From Acidobacteriota bacterium (lineage in GTDB: Bacteria; Acidobacteriota; Terriglobia; Terriglobales; Acidobacteriaceae), in the NCBI GenBank assembly GCA_028872955.1, contig JAGWNX010000008.1, forward strand, positions 1-64,000: a stretch of 64,000 nucleotides of DNA, given 5' to 3'. Below the pieces are notes generated by a model. It was not told the origin of the DNA and ran no database searches. It saw only the letters and a program-made list of their open reading frames with translations. The first letter of the stretch is position 1; each line of letters begins with the position of its first letter. The translations under genes were made by a program, and so were the position numbers. Shown piece after piece: positions 50,668 through 59,226 of this stretch.

Positions 50668-51045
50668 ATGCCGATTCTTGACTCAGAACAGACTATGAAA
50701 CGCGGCAAGATTCGTGGCCGTGAAAGCCGCAATCAGACGCTCACGACCAAAGTTACCGCGACGGAATATCGCGCCGTGGAGGATGCCGCAGGAGCGGAAG
50801 CAAAGACGACGGGCGAATGGTTGCGCGACCTCGCATTGGACGCCGTTGCAGCACAGACGGCAGGCGGCACGGAAACGGTTGTGCTGCCTGAGATCGTAGG
50901 GGTCCGCCTACTGCTGGTGAACGTGCTGCGTTCCGTTGCGACCGGGCAAAAACTGACGCCGGAAGCATTCGACAAATTACTGGATCAGATCGGCACGGCA
51001 AAGCACGAGCTGGCCGGAAAGATCCTGGCCGAAGGAAGGAGATAA
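50668..51045 (+). CDS. MobC/TrwA-like relaxosome accessory protein
   Basis: 125 residues: a basic N-terminus (KRGKIRGRESRNQ) and a predicted ribbon-helix-helix (TLTTKVTATEYRAVEDAAGAEAKTTGEWLRDL, about residues 26-56) followed by a helical C-terminus. Position between the hairpin region and the coupling protein gene matches trwA in trwABC. It probably binds oriT and activates nicking, and may repress its own operon. ATG 50668 taken; ATG 50695 is a possible start. 5 bp before the next gene. Confidence 0.6.
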   Translation: MPILDSEQTMKRGKIRGRESRNQTLTTKVTATEYRAVEDAAGAEAKTTGEWLRDLALDAVAAQTAGGTETVVLPEIVGVRLLLVNVLRSVATGQKLTPEAFDKLLDQIGTAKHELAGKILAEGRR

Positions 51046-51049
51046 GGCA

Positions 51050-53062
51050 ATGGCAAAGACAACGTGGGGTCGTAAAGAGACGATCATCTTGCCGCAGCGT
51101 CGGCCCATCTATACCTATGGCGCAATCTTCGCCGCCTTATTTCTGACGGCCTTATTTCTGTATGGCCGCCTTCGGTTTATCGGTACGCCCTTGCAGCGAT
51201 TCTACATGCCAGTCTATGTGCGTACTTACATCTTCGGATCATTCAGCCGGACGCACCGAAGCCAGTACCGGATGCTCTTTCTGACCGGGCGCGGCATGAA
51301 GCCGAGTCCCGTCATGAATGACGACGTGGTGCGTGGAAAGACCGTGGAACTGGGTGGCAGGATCATCTCTTTGACGCTTTCTCCGGCTGCTCTCCAGCGT
51401 GGCGAAGACTTGTTGTTTCGAGGCCCGGTACGGAGCTATGTAGACGCCCGGTTGTGCGACTACCTCAAAGTCGCGGTCTATAAAAATGACCTGTCTTCCA
51501 TCCTGAAAATCCCGCTGCTCTGTGGCACGGGAATCTTCCTGGTGCTGCTGCCGTTCGCTGTCACCAAGGACGTGAAGCGGCAGAAGGCGCTCAAGTACGG
51601 ACGGCGGTTGAAAGGCCCGGAACGTCTCACACCGCAGGCGTTCAACCGCGCCGTCAAAGGCGACGGCATCGGCTTCAAGACGGACGACATGAAGGAGATG
51701 ATTCGCATTCCCGCGAAGGCCGAAGCACAGCACATGCAGATCATCGGCGACACCGGATCAGGCAAGTCCGCCCTGCTTTTTCAGGTACTCCGGCAGGTGC
51801 AGGGACGGGGTGATTCGGCCATCGTTTATGACCCTGCCCGCGAGTTCGTGAAGCGATTTTACGACCCTACTCGCGGTGATGTGATTCTGAATCCGCTGGA
51901 CGCACGCTGCCCCTATTGGGGGCCAGCCGAAGACCTGCGTAGTCGCTCCGAAGCAAAAGCGTTGGCCGCGTCTCTCTTCCAGTCGCCGCAGGATCGGAAG
52001 GGCGAGTTTTTCATCGAATCACCCCAGAAAATCTTCGCCTTTCTGATGGCCTACAGTCCGACGCCGGATGAGTTGGTGCAGTGGATGTCGAACCCCGATG
52101 AGATCGACCGCAGGCTGAAAGGAACAGAACACGCGCACCTAATCGACCCGCGCGCGCAGCAACAGCGTGCCGGTGTACTCGGTTCACTTGGCCTGGTCGC
52201 GGACAGCCTGCGCCTGCTCCCGAAGAGAGGGGAAGGCAATGGCACATGGACGGCAACGGAATGGGCCGAAAAAAGGCGGGGATGGATCTTCATTACATCT
52301 CTTCCGGCAGAGCGAGAAGCCCTCCGGCCTTTGCAGAGCTTATGGATTGATTGGCTGGTTTTGCGGCTGTTGAACGAGCCGACCAAAGACCAAAAGCGCG
52401 TCTGGTTTGTGATCGACGAGCTGGCGAGCTTGCAGAAGTTGCCGCAGCTTCATACGGCTATCACCGAAGGGAGAAAGGGACAGAATCCTGTCTTACTTGG
52501 CTTCCAAGGCAAGGCACCACTTGAATATCTGTACGGCCATCTGGCCGAGGTGATGCTATCGCAACCTGCGACCAGCGTTTGGCTCACGACGAAGGAGCCA
52601 AATGCCGGAGAGTGGGTAAGCAAGTTCATCGGCAAAGTAGAGATCGAGCGGTTGCGCGAGACACATTTCGACGGCACACGAGCAGGCCACAATTTCACCG
52701 TCGAGCGGCAGGTTGAGCCACTGGTCTTGGAGTCCGAAATCTCCGGCCTCGCGGACCTCCACGCCTTTATGAAATATCAGAACTTCGTGACGTTCTTTTC
52801 GTTTCCGTACTTCGATATGCCGGAGGTCGCCAAGCCCTTCGAGCTGCGCGAACGTCCGGATGACAAGTTGCCGTATACCCCGAAGACGTTACCCGACACC
52901 GCTGCGTCCCCTGCGGAATTGGCACAAGACCCGGAGCCTTCCGCCGCCCCTGCGGAACCACAGCCGCAACCAAACGAGCCTGCGGCAGCGCAGGAGATAC
53001 AGCCCGAAACAATCGTCTCGGACGATGCCAGCGAACAACAGGCTCTCACGTTCAAAGGATAA
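51050..53062 (+). CDS. trwB: TrwB/TraD-type coupling protein (VirD4 family)
   Basis: 670-residue inner-membrane ATPase that brings the relaxosome to the secretion channel. Two N-terminal transmembrane helices (about 18-40 and 155-172) precede the TraD-N/TrwB fold. Walker A is GDTGSGKS at 233-240; Walker B VWFVIDELASL lies near 450. A Pro/Glu-rich tail of about 60 residues follows. GGAGATAA before the ATG. Order accessory-protein, trwB, relaxase is that of MobF plasmids. Confidence 0.9.
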   Translation: MAKTTWGRKETIILPQRRPIYTYGAIFAALFLTALFLYGRLRFIGTPLQRFYMPVYVRTYIFGSFSRTHRSQYRMLFLTGRGMKPSPVMNDDVVRGKTVELGGRIISLTLSPAALQRGEDLLFRGPVRSYVDARLCDYLKVAVYKNDLSSILKIPLLCGTGIFLVLLPFAVTKDVKRQKALKYGRRLKGPERLTPQAFNRAVKGDGIGFKTDDMKEMIRIPAKAEAQHMQIIGDTGSGKSALLFQVLRQVQGRGDSAIVYDPAREFVKRFYDPTRGDVILNPLDARCPYWGPAEDLRSRSEAKALAASLFQSPQDRKGEFFIESPQKIFAFLMAYSPTPDELVQWMSNPDEIDRRLKGTEHAHLIDPRAQQQRAGVLGSLGLVADSLRLLPKRGEGNGTWTATEWAEKRRGWIFITSLPAEREALRPLQSLWIDWLVLRLLNEPTKDQKRVWFVIDELASLQKLPQLHTAITEGRKGQNPVLLGFQGKAPLEYLYGHLAEVMLSQPATSVWLTTKEPNAGEWVSKFIGKVEIERLRETHFDGTRAGHNFTVERQVEPLVLESEISGLADLHAFMKYQNFVTFFSFPYFDMPEVAKPFELRERPDDKLPYTPKTLPDTAASPAELAQDPEPSAAPAEPQPQPNEPAAAQEIQPETIVSDDASEQQALTFKG

Positions 53063-53071
53063 GGAGTTGCC

Positions 53072-55861
53072 ATGCTGAATATCTCGAAGCCACTCTCCGC
53101 AAGCCAGGCGCAGACCTACCACGAGAAAGAGTTCACCGCCGCCGAGCAGAACTATTGGAAACAAGGCGACACCATTCAGGGCGAGTGGCACGGCAGGCTG
53201 GCCGAGAACTTCGGACTGTCCGATGCCGTAGGAGCGGAGGAGTTCGCCCGGCTCTCCGAAGGCCAGCACCCGGAGACGGGCAAGCAGTTGGTATCCCATC
53301 GCACCGTCCATGAATACCGGAACGCTGATGGAAACATGGTCTCTCCCGTAGAACATCGCGCCGGTTGGGATGCGACCTTTTCCGCCCCGAAGTCCATCTC
53401 TCTGACCGCCCTCGTAGGGGGCGATGACCGGGTGCGCGAGGCGCACCGCGAGGCTGTTAACGTCGCCTTGAACGAGTTGGAGCGATACACCCAAGCCCGC
53501 ATCGGCGGCAACAATCCAGCCGAGACGACCGGGAAATTTGTTGCGGCGAAGTTCGAGCATGACACCGCCCGTCCGGTCGATGGTTACTCTGCGCCGCAGC
53601 TCCATACGCACGTCGTCGTCTTCAACATGACGGAACGCGACAACGGGAAGATGCGGGCCTTGCAACCGCATTCTCTCTTCGAGAGTCAGCAGTTTGCTAC
53701 CGCCGTTTATCAATCTCATCTCACCTACAAGTTGCGGGACCTTGGCTACGAAATTGAACAGGGTAAGAGCGGAGCGCCGGACATTAAAGGCTACACGCAG
53801 GAGTACCTTGACGCTTCCAGCCCGCGCCGCCAGCAGATCGAGGAAGCCCTTTCCCGCAGCGGTTTCTCCGGCCCGGAAGCCGCGCAGATCGCGGCGCACA
53901 ACACCCGCGAAAAGAAAGTAGTTTTATCCCCCGATCAAATCCTGGCCGCGCATAAACAGATTGCCGACGAGTTCGGCAATCAAGCCGACAAGGTTGTGGC
54001 GGAGGCGCGGGAGCACAGAAAAGAACAAGCGCAGGAGCGACCCGAAACGGAGCGCAGCCAGCAGGTGCGGGAGGCCGTCACCTTCGCCCGCGATAAAGGC
54101 TTTGAGCGGGAAGCCATCGTAGACGAACGCGCTCTCTACGTGGATGCCTTGCGTCGTGGCATGGGAGAGATGACCTACCCGGAAGTCCGCGCCAGCTTCG
54201 AGGCGCGTGTCGCCTCCGGCGAGTTCAAAGAGATTGCGGATGACAGTCAGAAAGCCGGACGCCGGTTCACGACAGCCGCGACCATCAAGGCCGAAAATGA
54301 AATTGTCCTGAAGGTACAGAGCGGACAAAGCCGCGCACCGCAGATCATGTCCATTGAGTCCGCTGTTCCGCTCTCGGAATCCCAGCCTCACTTCAACGCC
54401 GCGCAGCGGCGAGTGATTGAAGAGGTGCTAATCTCCCGCGATCAGGTGCAGGGATTGCAGGGGCGGGCAGGCTCAGGCAAAACTTCGGTGCTTGAAACCA
54501 TCCGTGAGGGAGCCGAGCAAAACGGCTATGCTGTGGAAGGTTTTGCGCCGACATCGCGTGCCGCGAAGCAGCTCCGCGACGCTGGAATCAAAGCAGACAC
54601 GTTGCAACGCTTCCTCGCAGGCGGCGGCCTGCAGGCCGCCGGCGATCCCGCGAGGAAGCATCTCTATATGGTCGATGAATCGTCTCTGGCATCGACGCAA
54701 CAGATGCGCGACTTTCTGAATAAGGTTGGGCCGCAGGACAAAGTGTTGTTGATTGGAGACACACGTCAGCATCAGGGCGTCGATGCCGGAAAGCCCTTCG
54801 AGCAGTTGCAGGAAGCTGGCATGAGGACGGCGCAGCTTGACCAGATCGTGCGTCAGAAGCCCACTCCCGAATTACTGGAAGTGGTCGAGCATCTATCGAA
54901 AAACGAAACTGCTGTAGGCATCGAGATGCTTGCACAGCAAGGCCGCATCACCGAAATCAAAGACCCGCAGGAACGCATCGAGGCGATAGCAAAGAGCTAT
55001 ACGGCACATCCTGAAAACACCATTATCGTTTCGCCCGATAATGCGTCGCGCCGCGCTATTAATCAGGCCGTCCGGCAGGAGTTGCAGACGCTTGGCATCG
55101 TGGACACCCAAGACCATTCCATGCGCGTGCTGACGCCGCGCAACGACATGACTGGCGCGGACCGGGAGTGGGCGAATCGCTATCAGGCCGGAGATGTTTT
55201 GCATTACACGCGCGGGAGCAAGGAACACGGCATTGAGCCAAGAAGCTACGCCCAGGTCGTCACCACGAACCCCAAGGAGAATCTTGTCACCGTACAGAAG
55301 CAGGACGGACACCAAGTCACCTATGACCCATCGCGGTTGCGCGGCATCGCCGCGTACCGCGAAATCGAGCGTCAATTTGCTACTGGCGACAAAATACAAT
55401 TTACAGCTCCGAACAGAGACTTGCAGGTTGCCAACCGCGACCTCGGCACCATCCAGCAGATCGACAATGACGGCAAGATCAGCGTTCGCATAGATGGAGG
55501 GAAAGACAGAATCGTGCGCTTCGATGCCGCCGACATGCGGCACTTTGACCACGGCTACGCCGTGACCTCGCACAGCTCGCAAGGTCTCACGTCCGAGCGC
55601 GTTTTGGTCAACATGGATACCGAAGTTCATCCCGAATTGATAAACAACAGATTTGCCTATGTGTCGGTCTCGCGTGCCTCGCACGACGCGCAGATTTACA
55701 CCAATGACGCGGCTACGCTTGCGGAAAGCCTCAGCCGCGATGTGAGCAAGGCGTCCGCGCTTGACTTCAGCAAAGGCAAGAATCCGGTTGCAAGTGTGGG
55801 ATTGGAACATGCCCCAATATCGGAAAAAACACCGGTTAGAGGTCTTGGGTTATCCCTGTGA
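53072..55861 (+). CDS. trwC: TrwC/TraI-family MobF conjugative relaxase-helicase
   Basis: 929 residues, close to R388 TrwC. The N-terminal relaxase domain (about 1-300) has candidate nicking tyrosines Y16 and Y28 and the three-His metal motif H163, H178, H180 (LHTHVVVFN). The C-terminal superfamily I helicase has Walker A GRAGSGKT (464-471), a VDESSLAS Walker B and RecD-like motifs up to HSSQGLTSERV and VSVSRASH. It nicks oriT and unwinds the transferred strand. AAGGAG before the ATG. Confidence 0.92.
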   Translation: MLNISKPLSASQAQTYHEKEFTAAEQNYWKQGDTIQGEWHGRLAENFGLSDAVGAEEFARLSEGQHPETGKQLVSHRTVHEYRNADGNMVSPVEHRAGWDATFSAPKSISLTALVGGDDRVREAHREAVNVALNELERYTQARIGGNNPAETTGKFVAAKFEHDTARPVDGYSAPQLHTHVVVFNMTERDNGKMRALQPHSLFESQQFATAVYQSHLTYKLRDLGYEIEQGKSGAPDIKGYTQEYLDASSPRRQQIEEALSRSGFSGPEAAQIAAHNTREKKVVLSPDQILAAHKQIADEFGNQADKVVAEAREHRKEQAQERPETERSQQVREAVTFARDKGFEREAIVDERALYVDALRRGMGEMTYPEVRASFEARVASGEFKEIADDSQKAGRRFTTAATIKAENEIVLKVQSGQSRAPQIMSIESAVPLSESQPHFNAAQRRVIEEVLISRDQVQGLQGRAGSGKTSVLETIREGAEQNGYAVEGFAPTSRAAKQLRDAGIKADTLQRFLAGGGLQAAGDPARKHLYMVDESSLASTQQMRDFLNKVGPQDKVLLIGDTRQHQGVDAGKPFEQLQEAGMRTAQLDQIVRQKPTPELLEVVEHLSKNETAVGIEMLAQQGRITEIKDPQERIEAIAKSYTAHPENTIIVSPDNASRRAINQAVRQELQTLGIVDTQDHSMRVLTPRNDMTGADREWANRYQAGDVLHYTRGSKEHGIEPRSYAQVVTTNPKENLVTVQKQDGHQVTYDPSRLRGIAAYREIERQFATGDKIQFTAPNRDLQVANRDLGTIQQIDNDGKISVRIDGGKDRIVRFDAADMRHFDHGYAVTSHSSQGLTSERVLVNMDTEVHPELINNRFAYVSVSRASHDAQIYTNDAATLAESLSRDVSKASALDFSKGKNPVASVGLEHAPISEKTPVRGLGLSL

Positions 55862-55926
55862 ACTTGCACGTTCCCGAGAGCGGGCCTTGCTCTTCTGCTA
55901 TATAAGGACGTAGCCTAATCTTGGTA

Positions 55927-56298
55927 ATGCGCGTTTTTCGTCAATTCGGGGTGTTGGTCCTGCTGCTGGTGTCATGCCTGGCTCCGGCAATGGCCTGCAT
56001 GGTTCCTGATGCGCAGATGAACGCTCAGGAACGCGCCTGCTGCCGTATGATGAAGAACCAATGCGGGCAGATGGAGATGTCGGCATCGCAAAACTGCTGC
56101 CAGAAAACTCCAGCGAGCATTCACAACAATGCACTGGACACGAAGGCGGTGAACTTTCACCCCGTTGTGGCCGCCGTTGTCTGGTTGGCTGCGTTCGAGC
56201 TGGTGAATCCAACCGCCGTTGTCAGTGGATGGGTTAAACCGCCCGACTACTCTCCTCCAAAGTCTCCTCCCGCGACCATTTCCATCCTAAGAATCTAG
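55927..56298 (+). CDS. Cys/Met-rich exported protein linked to metal efflux
   Basis: 123 residues. Hydrophobic leader (VLVLLLVSCLAPAMA), then a short Met/Cys-rich segment with ACCRMMKNQCGQMEM and NCCQK, a middle hydrophobic stretch (VVAAVVWLAAFELV) and a Pro-rich tail. Cys/Met clusters suit Cu(I) or Ag(I) binding. No family assigned; position just before the RND efflux genes suggests a metallochaperone or sensor. ATG 55927 is used; TTG 55921 is possible. Confidence 0.65.
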   Translation: MRVFRQFGVLVLLLVSCLAPAMACMVPDAQMNAQERACCRMMKNQCGQMEMSASQNCCQKTPASIHNNALDTKAVNFHPVVAAVVWLAAFELVNPTAVVSGWVKPPDYSPPKSPPATISILRI

Positions 56299-56394
56299 TC
56301 AGCTCCTCTCGCGCACTCTACTTTTGTCGAGCGCATACGCCTGTCTGCGTGTCTCGGTAAATGCCTTGAACTGCATTGAGATTGGAGCTTTCGT

Positions 56395-57654
56395 ATGAGC
56401 AGGGTCCTTTTGACCGTCGCGCTCGTGCTCGTCACCGCATTTTCTGCATTTGGGCAGACGCCGGTGGCAAGCACTCCCACACCTTTATCCCAGCTTTTAG
56501 CTGAAGCTGAAGCAAACAACCCGCAAATCTCCGCAGCCGACTACGGTGCAAGAGCCGCGAGGCAAGTGGCCCCACAAGTGACTGCGCTACCGGACCCGAA
56601 ATTTACGTTCCAGCAGTTCAGTGTCGGCAGCCCGAAACCATTCGCGGGATATACCAACAGCGATTTTGCCTACATCGGTATCGGAGCATCGCAGGAGTTG
56701 CCCTATCCAGGCAAACTGCGCGCCCGAGGCATTGTGGCCGAGCGCGATGCCGACACGAAACAAGCCGAGGTTGAAGTCACGACGACCGGCATTGCGGATG
56801 CGATAAAGAGTGACTATCTCCAACTTGCCTATCTGCAACAGACGCTTGGCATCCTGCGGCAAAACGAGACTGTTCTTGACGAACTTATTCAGGATGCGAC
56901 CGCCCACTATCAGGTCGGTCAGGGGATGCAGCAGGACGTCCTACAGGCGCAGGTGAACCGGACCAAGATCGTGAAAGAGATCACGATGCACCATCAGCAG
57001 ATGGGACAGGTCCAAGCACAGCTCAAAGGTCTGCTAAGTCGGGACCAGGGATCACCGAACATTGTTACGGAAGACCTCATAGAAACTCCGCTGAAGCGCA
57101 CCTCCGAGGAGTTGCTTGCGGCGGTCCGGCAGAACAATCCTCAGATACAGGTCGATGCGAGTTCCATTCGCAAACAGGACGCGCAATTAGCGTCCGCGAA
57201 GCGTGAAGGAAAGCCGGACTTCGAGGTCGGCTATATGTACCAGAACACCGACCGCAAGTATCGGGACTACTACATGTTTACTTTCGGTGTGAGCTTTCCT
57301 CGCAAAAGCCGCGTCAACGCTGAGATCGCTGAAGCAACGGAAAAGCGTTCCGAATCGCAGCAGACCCTCAATGCCCACCTGCAACAACAACTCGCTGAAG
57401 TGCAGGAAGAGTATGTGAGAGCGACCAGCGATGAAGAGCTATTGAAGGAATATCGGGACGGTCTGATTCCACAATCGGATGCGGCGTACCGGGCTACGCT
57501 GAACGCCTATGCGTCGAACCGCGAGCAGTTTACCCATGTGCTTTCGTACTTTGCCGACCTTCTCAATTTGAAGCTCGAATACGCGCAGACCCTCGTAGAT
57601 CACGAAACTGCTTTGGCACATCTCGAAACTCTGACAGGAGCGACACTCCGATGA
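56395..57654 (+). CDS. CusC/TolC-like outer-membrane efflux protein
   Basis: 419 residues with a signal peptide (TVALVLVTAFSAFGQ) but no lipobox Cys, unlike E. coli CusC. The long helical hairpin repeat pattern of outer-membrane factors is clear: IAEATEKRSESQQTLNAHLQQQL and ADLLNLKLEYAQTLVDHETAL. It forms the exit duct for the adjacent periplasmic adaptor and RND pump. Overlaps the next gene by ATGA. GGAGC precedes the ATG. Confidence 0.85.
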   Translation: MSRVLLTVALVLVTAFSAFGQTPVASTPTPLSQLLAEAEANNPQISAADYGARAARQVAPQVTALPDPKFTFQQFSVGSPKPFAGYTNSDFAYIGIGASQELPYPGKLRARGIVAERDADTKQAEVEVTTTGIADAIKSDYLQLAYLQQTLGILRQNETVLDELIQDATAHYQVGQGMQQDVLQAQVNRTKIVKEITMHHQQMGQVQAQLKGLLSRDQGSPNIVTEDLIETPLKRTSEELLAAVRQNNPQIQVDASSIRKQDAQLASAKREGKPDFEVGYMYQNTDRKYRDYYMFTFGVSFPRKSRVNAEIAEATEKRSESQQTLNAHLQQQLAEVQEEYVRATSDEELLKEYRDGLIPQSDAAYRATLNAYASNREQFTHVLSYFADLLNLKLEYAQTLVDHETALAHLETLTGATLR

Positions 57655-59225
57655 ACAAGTACATCCTGCGTACCTCGCTCTTCTGGCTATTGATTTTCGC
57701 GGCGGTCATCGGCATCATCGCTTATCGCTCCCACGGACGGCAGCAGCCAGCTTCACATTCCGACAGCGTTCAGCCCATCGCCTCCGGCCCGGCAGCACAA
57801 CCATCGACTCCGCAAATGGGGAGCGATGCGGCGACAGCTTCGCCAAAAATGGAAGCTCCGCTCGTGCCTGTACAACTCACCTCCGAACAGATGCAGAGCA
57901 TTGGAGTGAGGACTGGAACCGTCGAGTACAAACAACTGAGTGACGACATCCGGGCTACAGGCACCGTAGACATTGACGAACGGCTTGTCTCCTATGTGCA
58001 GGTCCGATTTCCTGGATACATCCGTAGGGTCTTCGCCAACGCAAGCTATCAGTATGTGAAGAAGGGAGAGCCGCTCTTCACCATCTACAGCCCCGATCTT
58101 GTCGCCACGCAGCAGGAGTATCTTCTGGCCCGCCAGAACGAGAAGGCCATGAGCGCCAGCACCGTCGATGGAGTTGCGGCTGGGGCTGCCTCGCTCTCGA
58201 CTGCGGCGGAACGACGGCTACAGCAGTGGGACATTCCCGAAAGCGAAATCGCAAAGCTGAAAGAGACCGGCAAGGCCATCTCAGACCTTGCGATCAACTC
58301 GCCGGTGTCGGGCTACATCACGGAGCGCAATGCACTCCCCAATATGTATGCCGAACCCGCTACACGCCTGTACACTTTGGCCGATCTATCGCATGTGTGG
58401 GTGAACGCGCAGGTATTTCAAAACGATGTCGGTAGGCTGAAGCCCGGCGATAGCGCCGAGATCACGGTGGATGCTTATCCCAACCGAACCTTTTCGGGAC
58501 GCATCGAGAACATTCTGCCCCAGGTAGACATGACGACGCGCACGGTTGGAGTGAGGATTGCCGTCAGCAACCCCGGCGTCAAGCTCAAGCCAGGCATGTT
58601 TGTGAATGTGGACTTGAAATCGGCGTTGGGACGCCAGCTTGTTGTACCGGCATCCGCCGTCTTTCAAACAGGCACTCGTCAACTTGTCTTCGTCGATCAC
58701 GGCAATGGGAATCTGGAACCGAAAGATGTGGTCCTCGGTCCGCGTGTCGGAGACGACTATGTAGTGCTCAAAGGAGTCGAGGCCCACCAGCACATCGTCA
58801 CATCAGCCAACTTCCTGCTTGATTCAGAGAGTCAGCTACAGGCGGCTGCCGGTTCTTATGCGCCACCACCACCAGGCGCGGGCAACGCGACGCAACAGGC
58901 CCCAACGGTAGATGTCGATTTCACCACCAATCCCAATCCGCCACGAAAAGGAGTAAACACTTTCCGCGTAAAACTCACTGGTGCAAATGGCAGCCCCATC
59001 ACCGGAGCAGATGTCACCGTGACCTTCTTCATGCCTTCGATGCCTGCAATGAGCATGGCAGCGATGAACGCGACCGCAAAGCTCACAGAGAAAGGTGATG
59101 GCTTGTATGAAGGCCAGGGCAATCTCGGCTCCGGTGGAACATGGCAGGTGACCATCACCGCACAACAAAGCGGGAAGATTATCGCCACCAAACAACTGCA
59201 CGTCAACGCCGAAGGGGGAATGTGA
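57651..59225 (+). CDS. cusB: CusB-type periplasmic adaptor with C-terminal YtkA/FixH-like domain
   Basis: 524 residues, longer than E. coli CusB (about 407). One N-terminal membrane helix (about 8-27), a barrel-sandwich/lipoyl adaptor core (PGYIRRVFANASYQYVKKGEPLF, SPVSGYITERNALPNMY, WVNAQVFQNDVGRLKPGD), then at about 420-515 an extra beta domain resembling YtkA/FixH (GVNTFRVKLTGANGSP, VTVTFFMPSMPAMSM) that is Met-rich and may hold metal. Links outer and inner components of the pump. One-base spacing to the RND gene. Confidence 0.85.
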   Translation: MNKYILRTSLFWLLIFAAVIGIIAYRSHGRQQPASHSDSVQPIASGPAAQPSTPQMGSDAATASPKMEAPLVPVQLTSEQMQSIGVRTGTVEYKQLSDDIRATGTVDIDERLVSYVQVRFPGYIRRVFANASYQYVKKGEPLFTIYSPDLVATQQEYLLARQNEKAMSASTVDGVAAGAASLSTAAERRLQQWDIPESEIAKLKETGKAISDLAINSPVSGYITERNALPNMYAEPATRLYTLADLSHVWVNAQVFQNDVGRLKPGDSAEITVDAYPNRTFSGRIENILPQVDMTTRTVGVRIAVSNPGVKLKPGMFVNVDLKSALGRQLVVPASAVFQTGTRQLVFVDHGNGNLEPKDVVLGPRVGDDYVVLKGVEAHQHIVTSANFLLDSESQLQAAAGSYAPPPPGAGNATQQAPTVDVDFTTNPNPPRKGVNTFRVKLTGANGSPITGADVTVTFFMPSMPAMSMAAMNATAKLTEKGDGLYEGQGNLGSGGTWQVTITAQQSGKIIATKQLHVNAEGGM

Positions 59226-59226
59226 C

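Noticed and set aside
56360-56377. MerR/CueR-type operator before the efflux genes
   Set aside because: AATGC-8 bp-GCATT is too short and lacks the CueR sequence pattern and the 19-bp promoter spacing.
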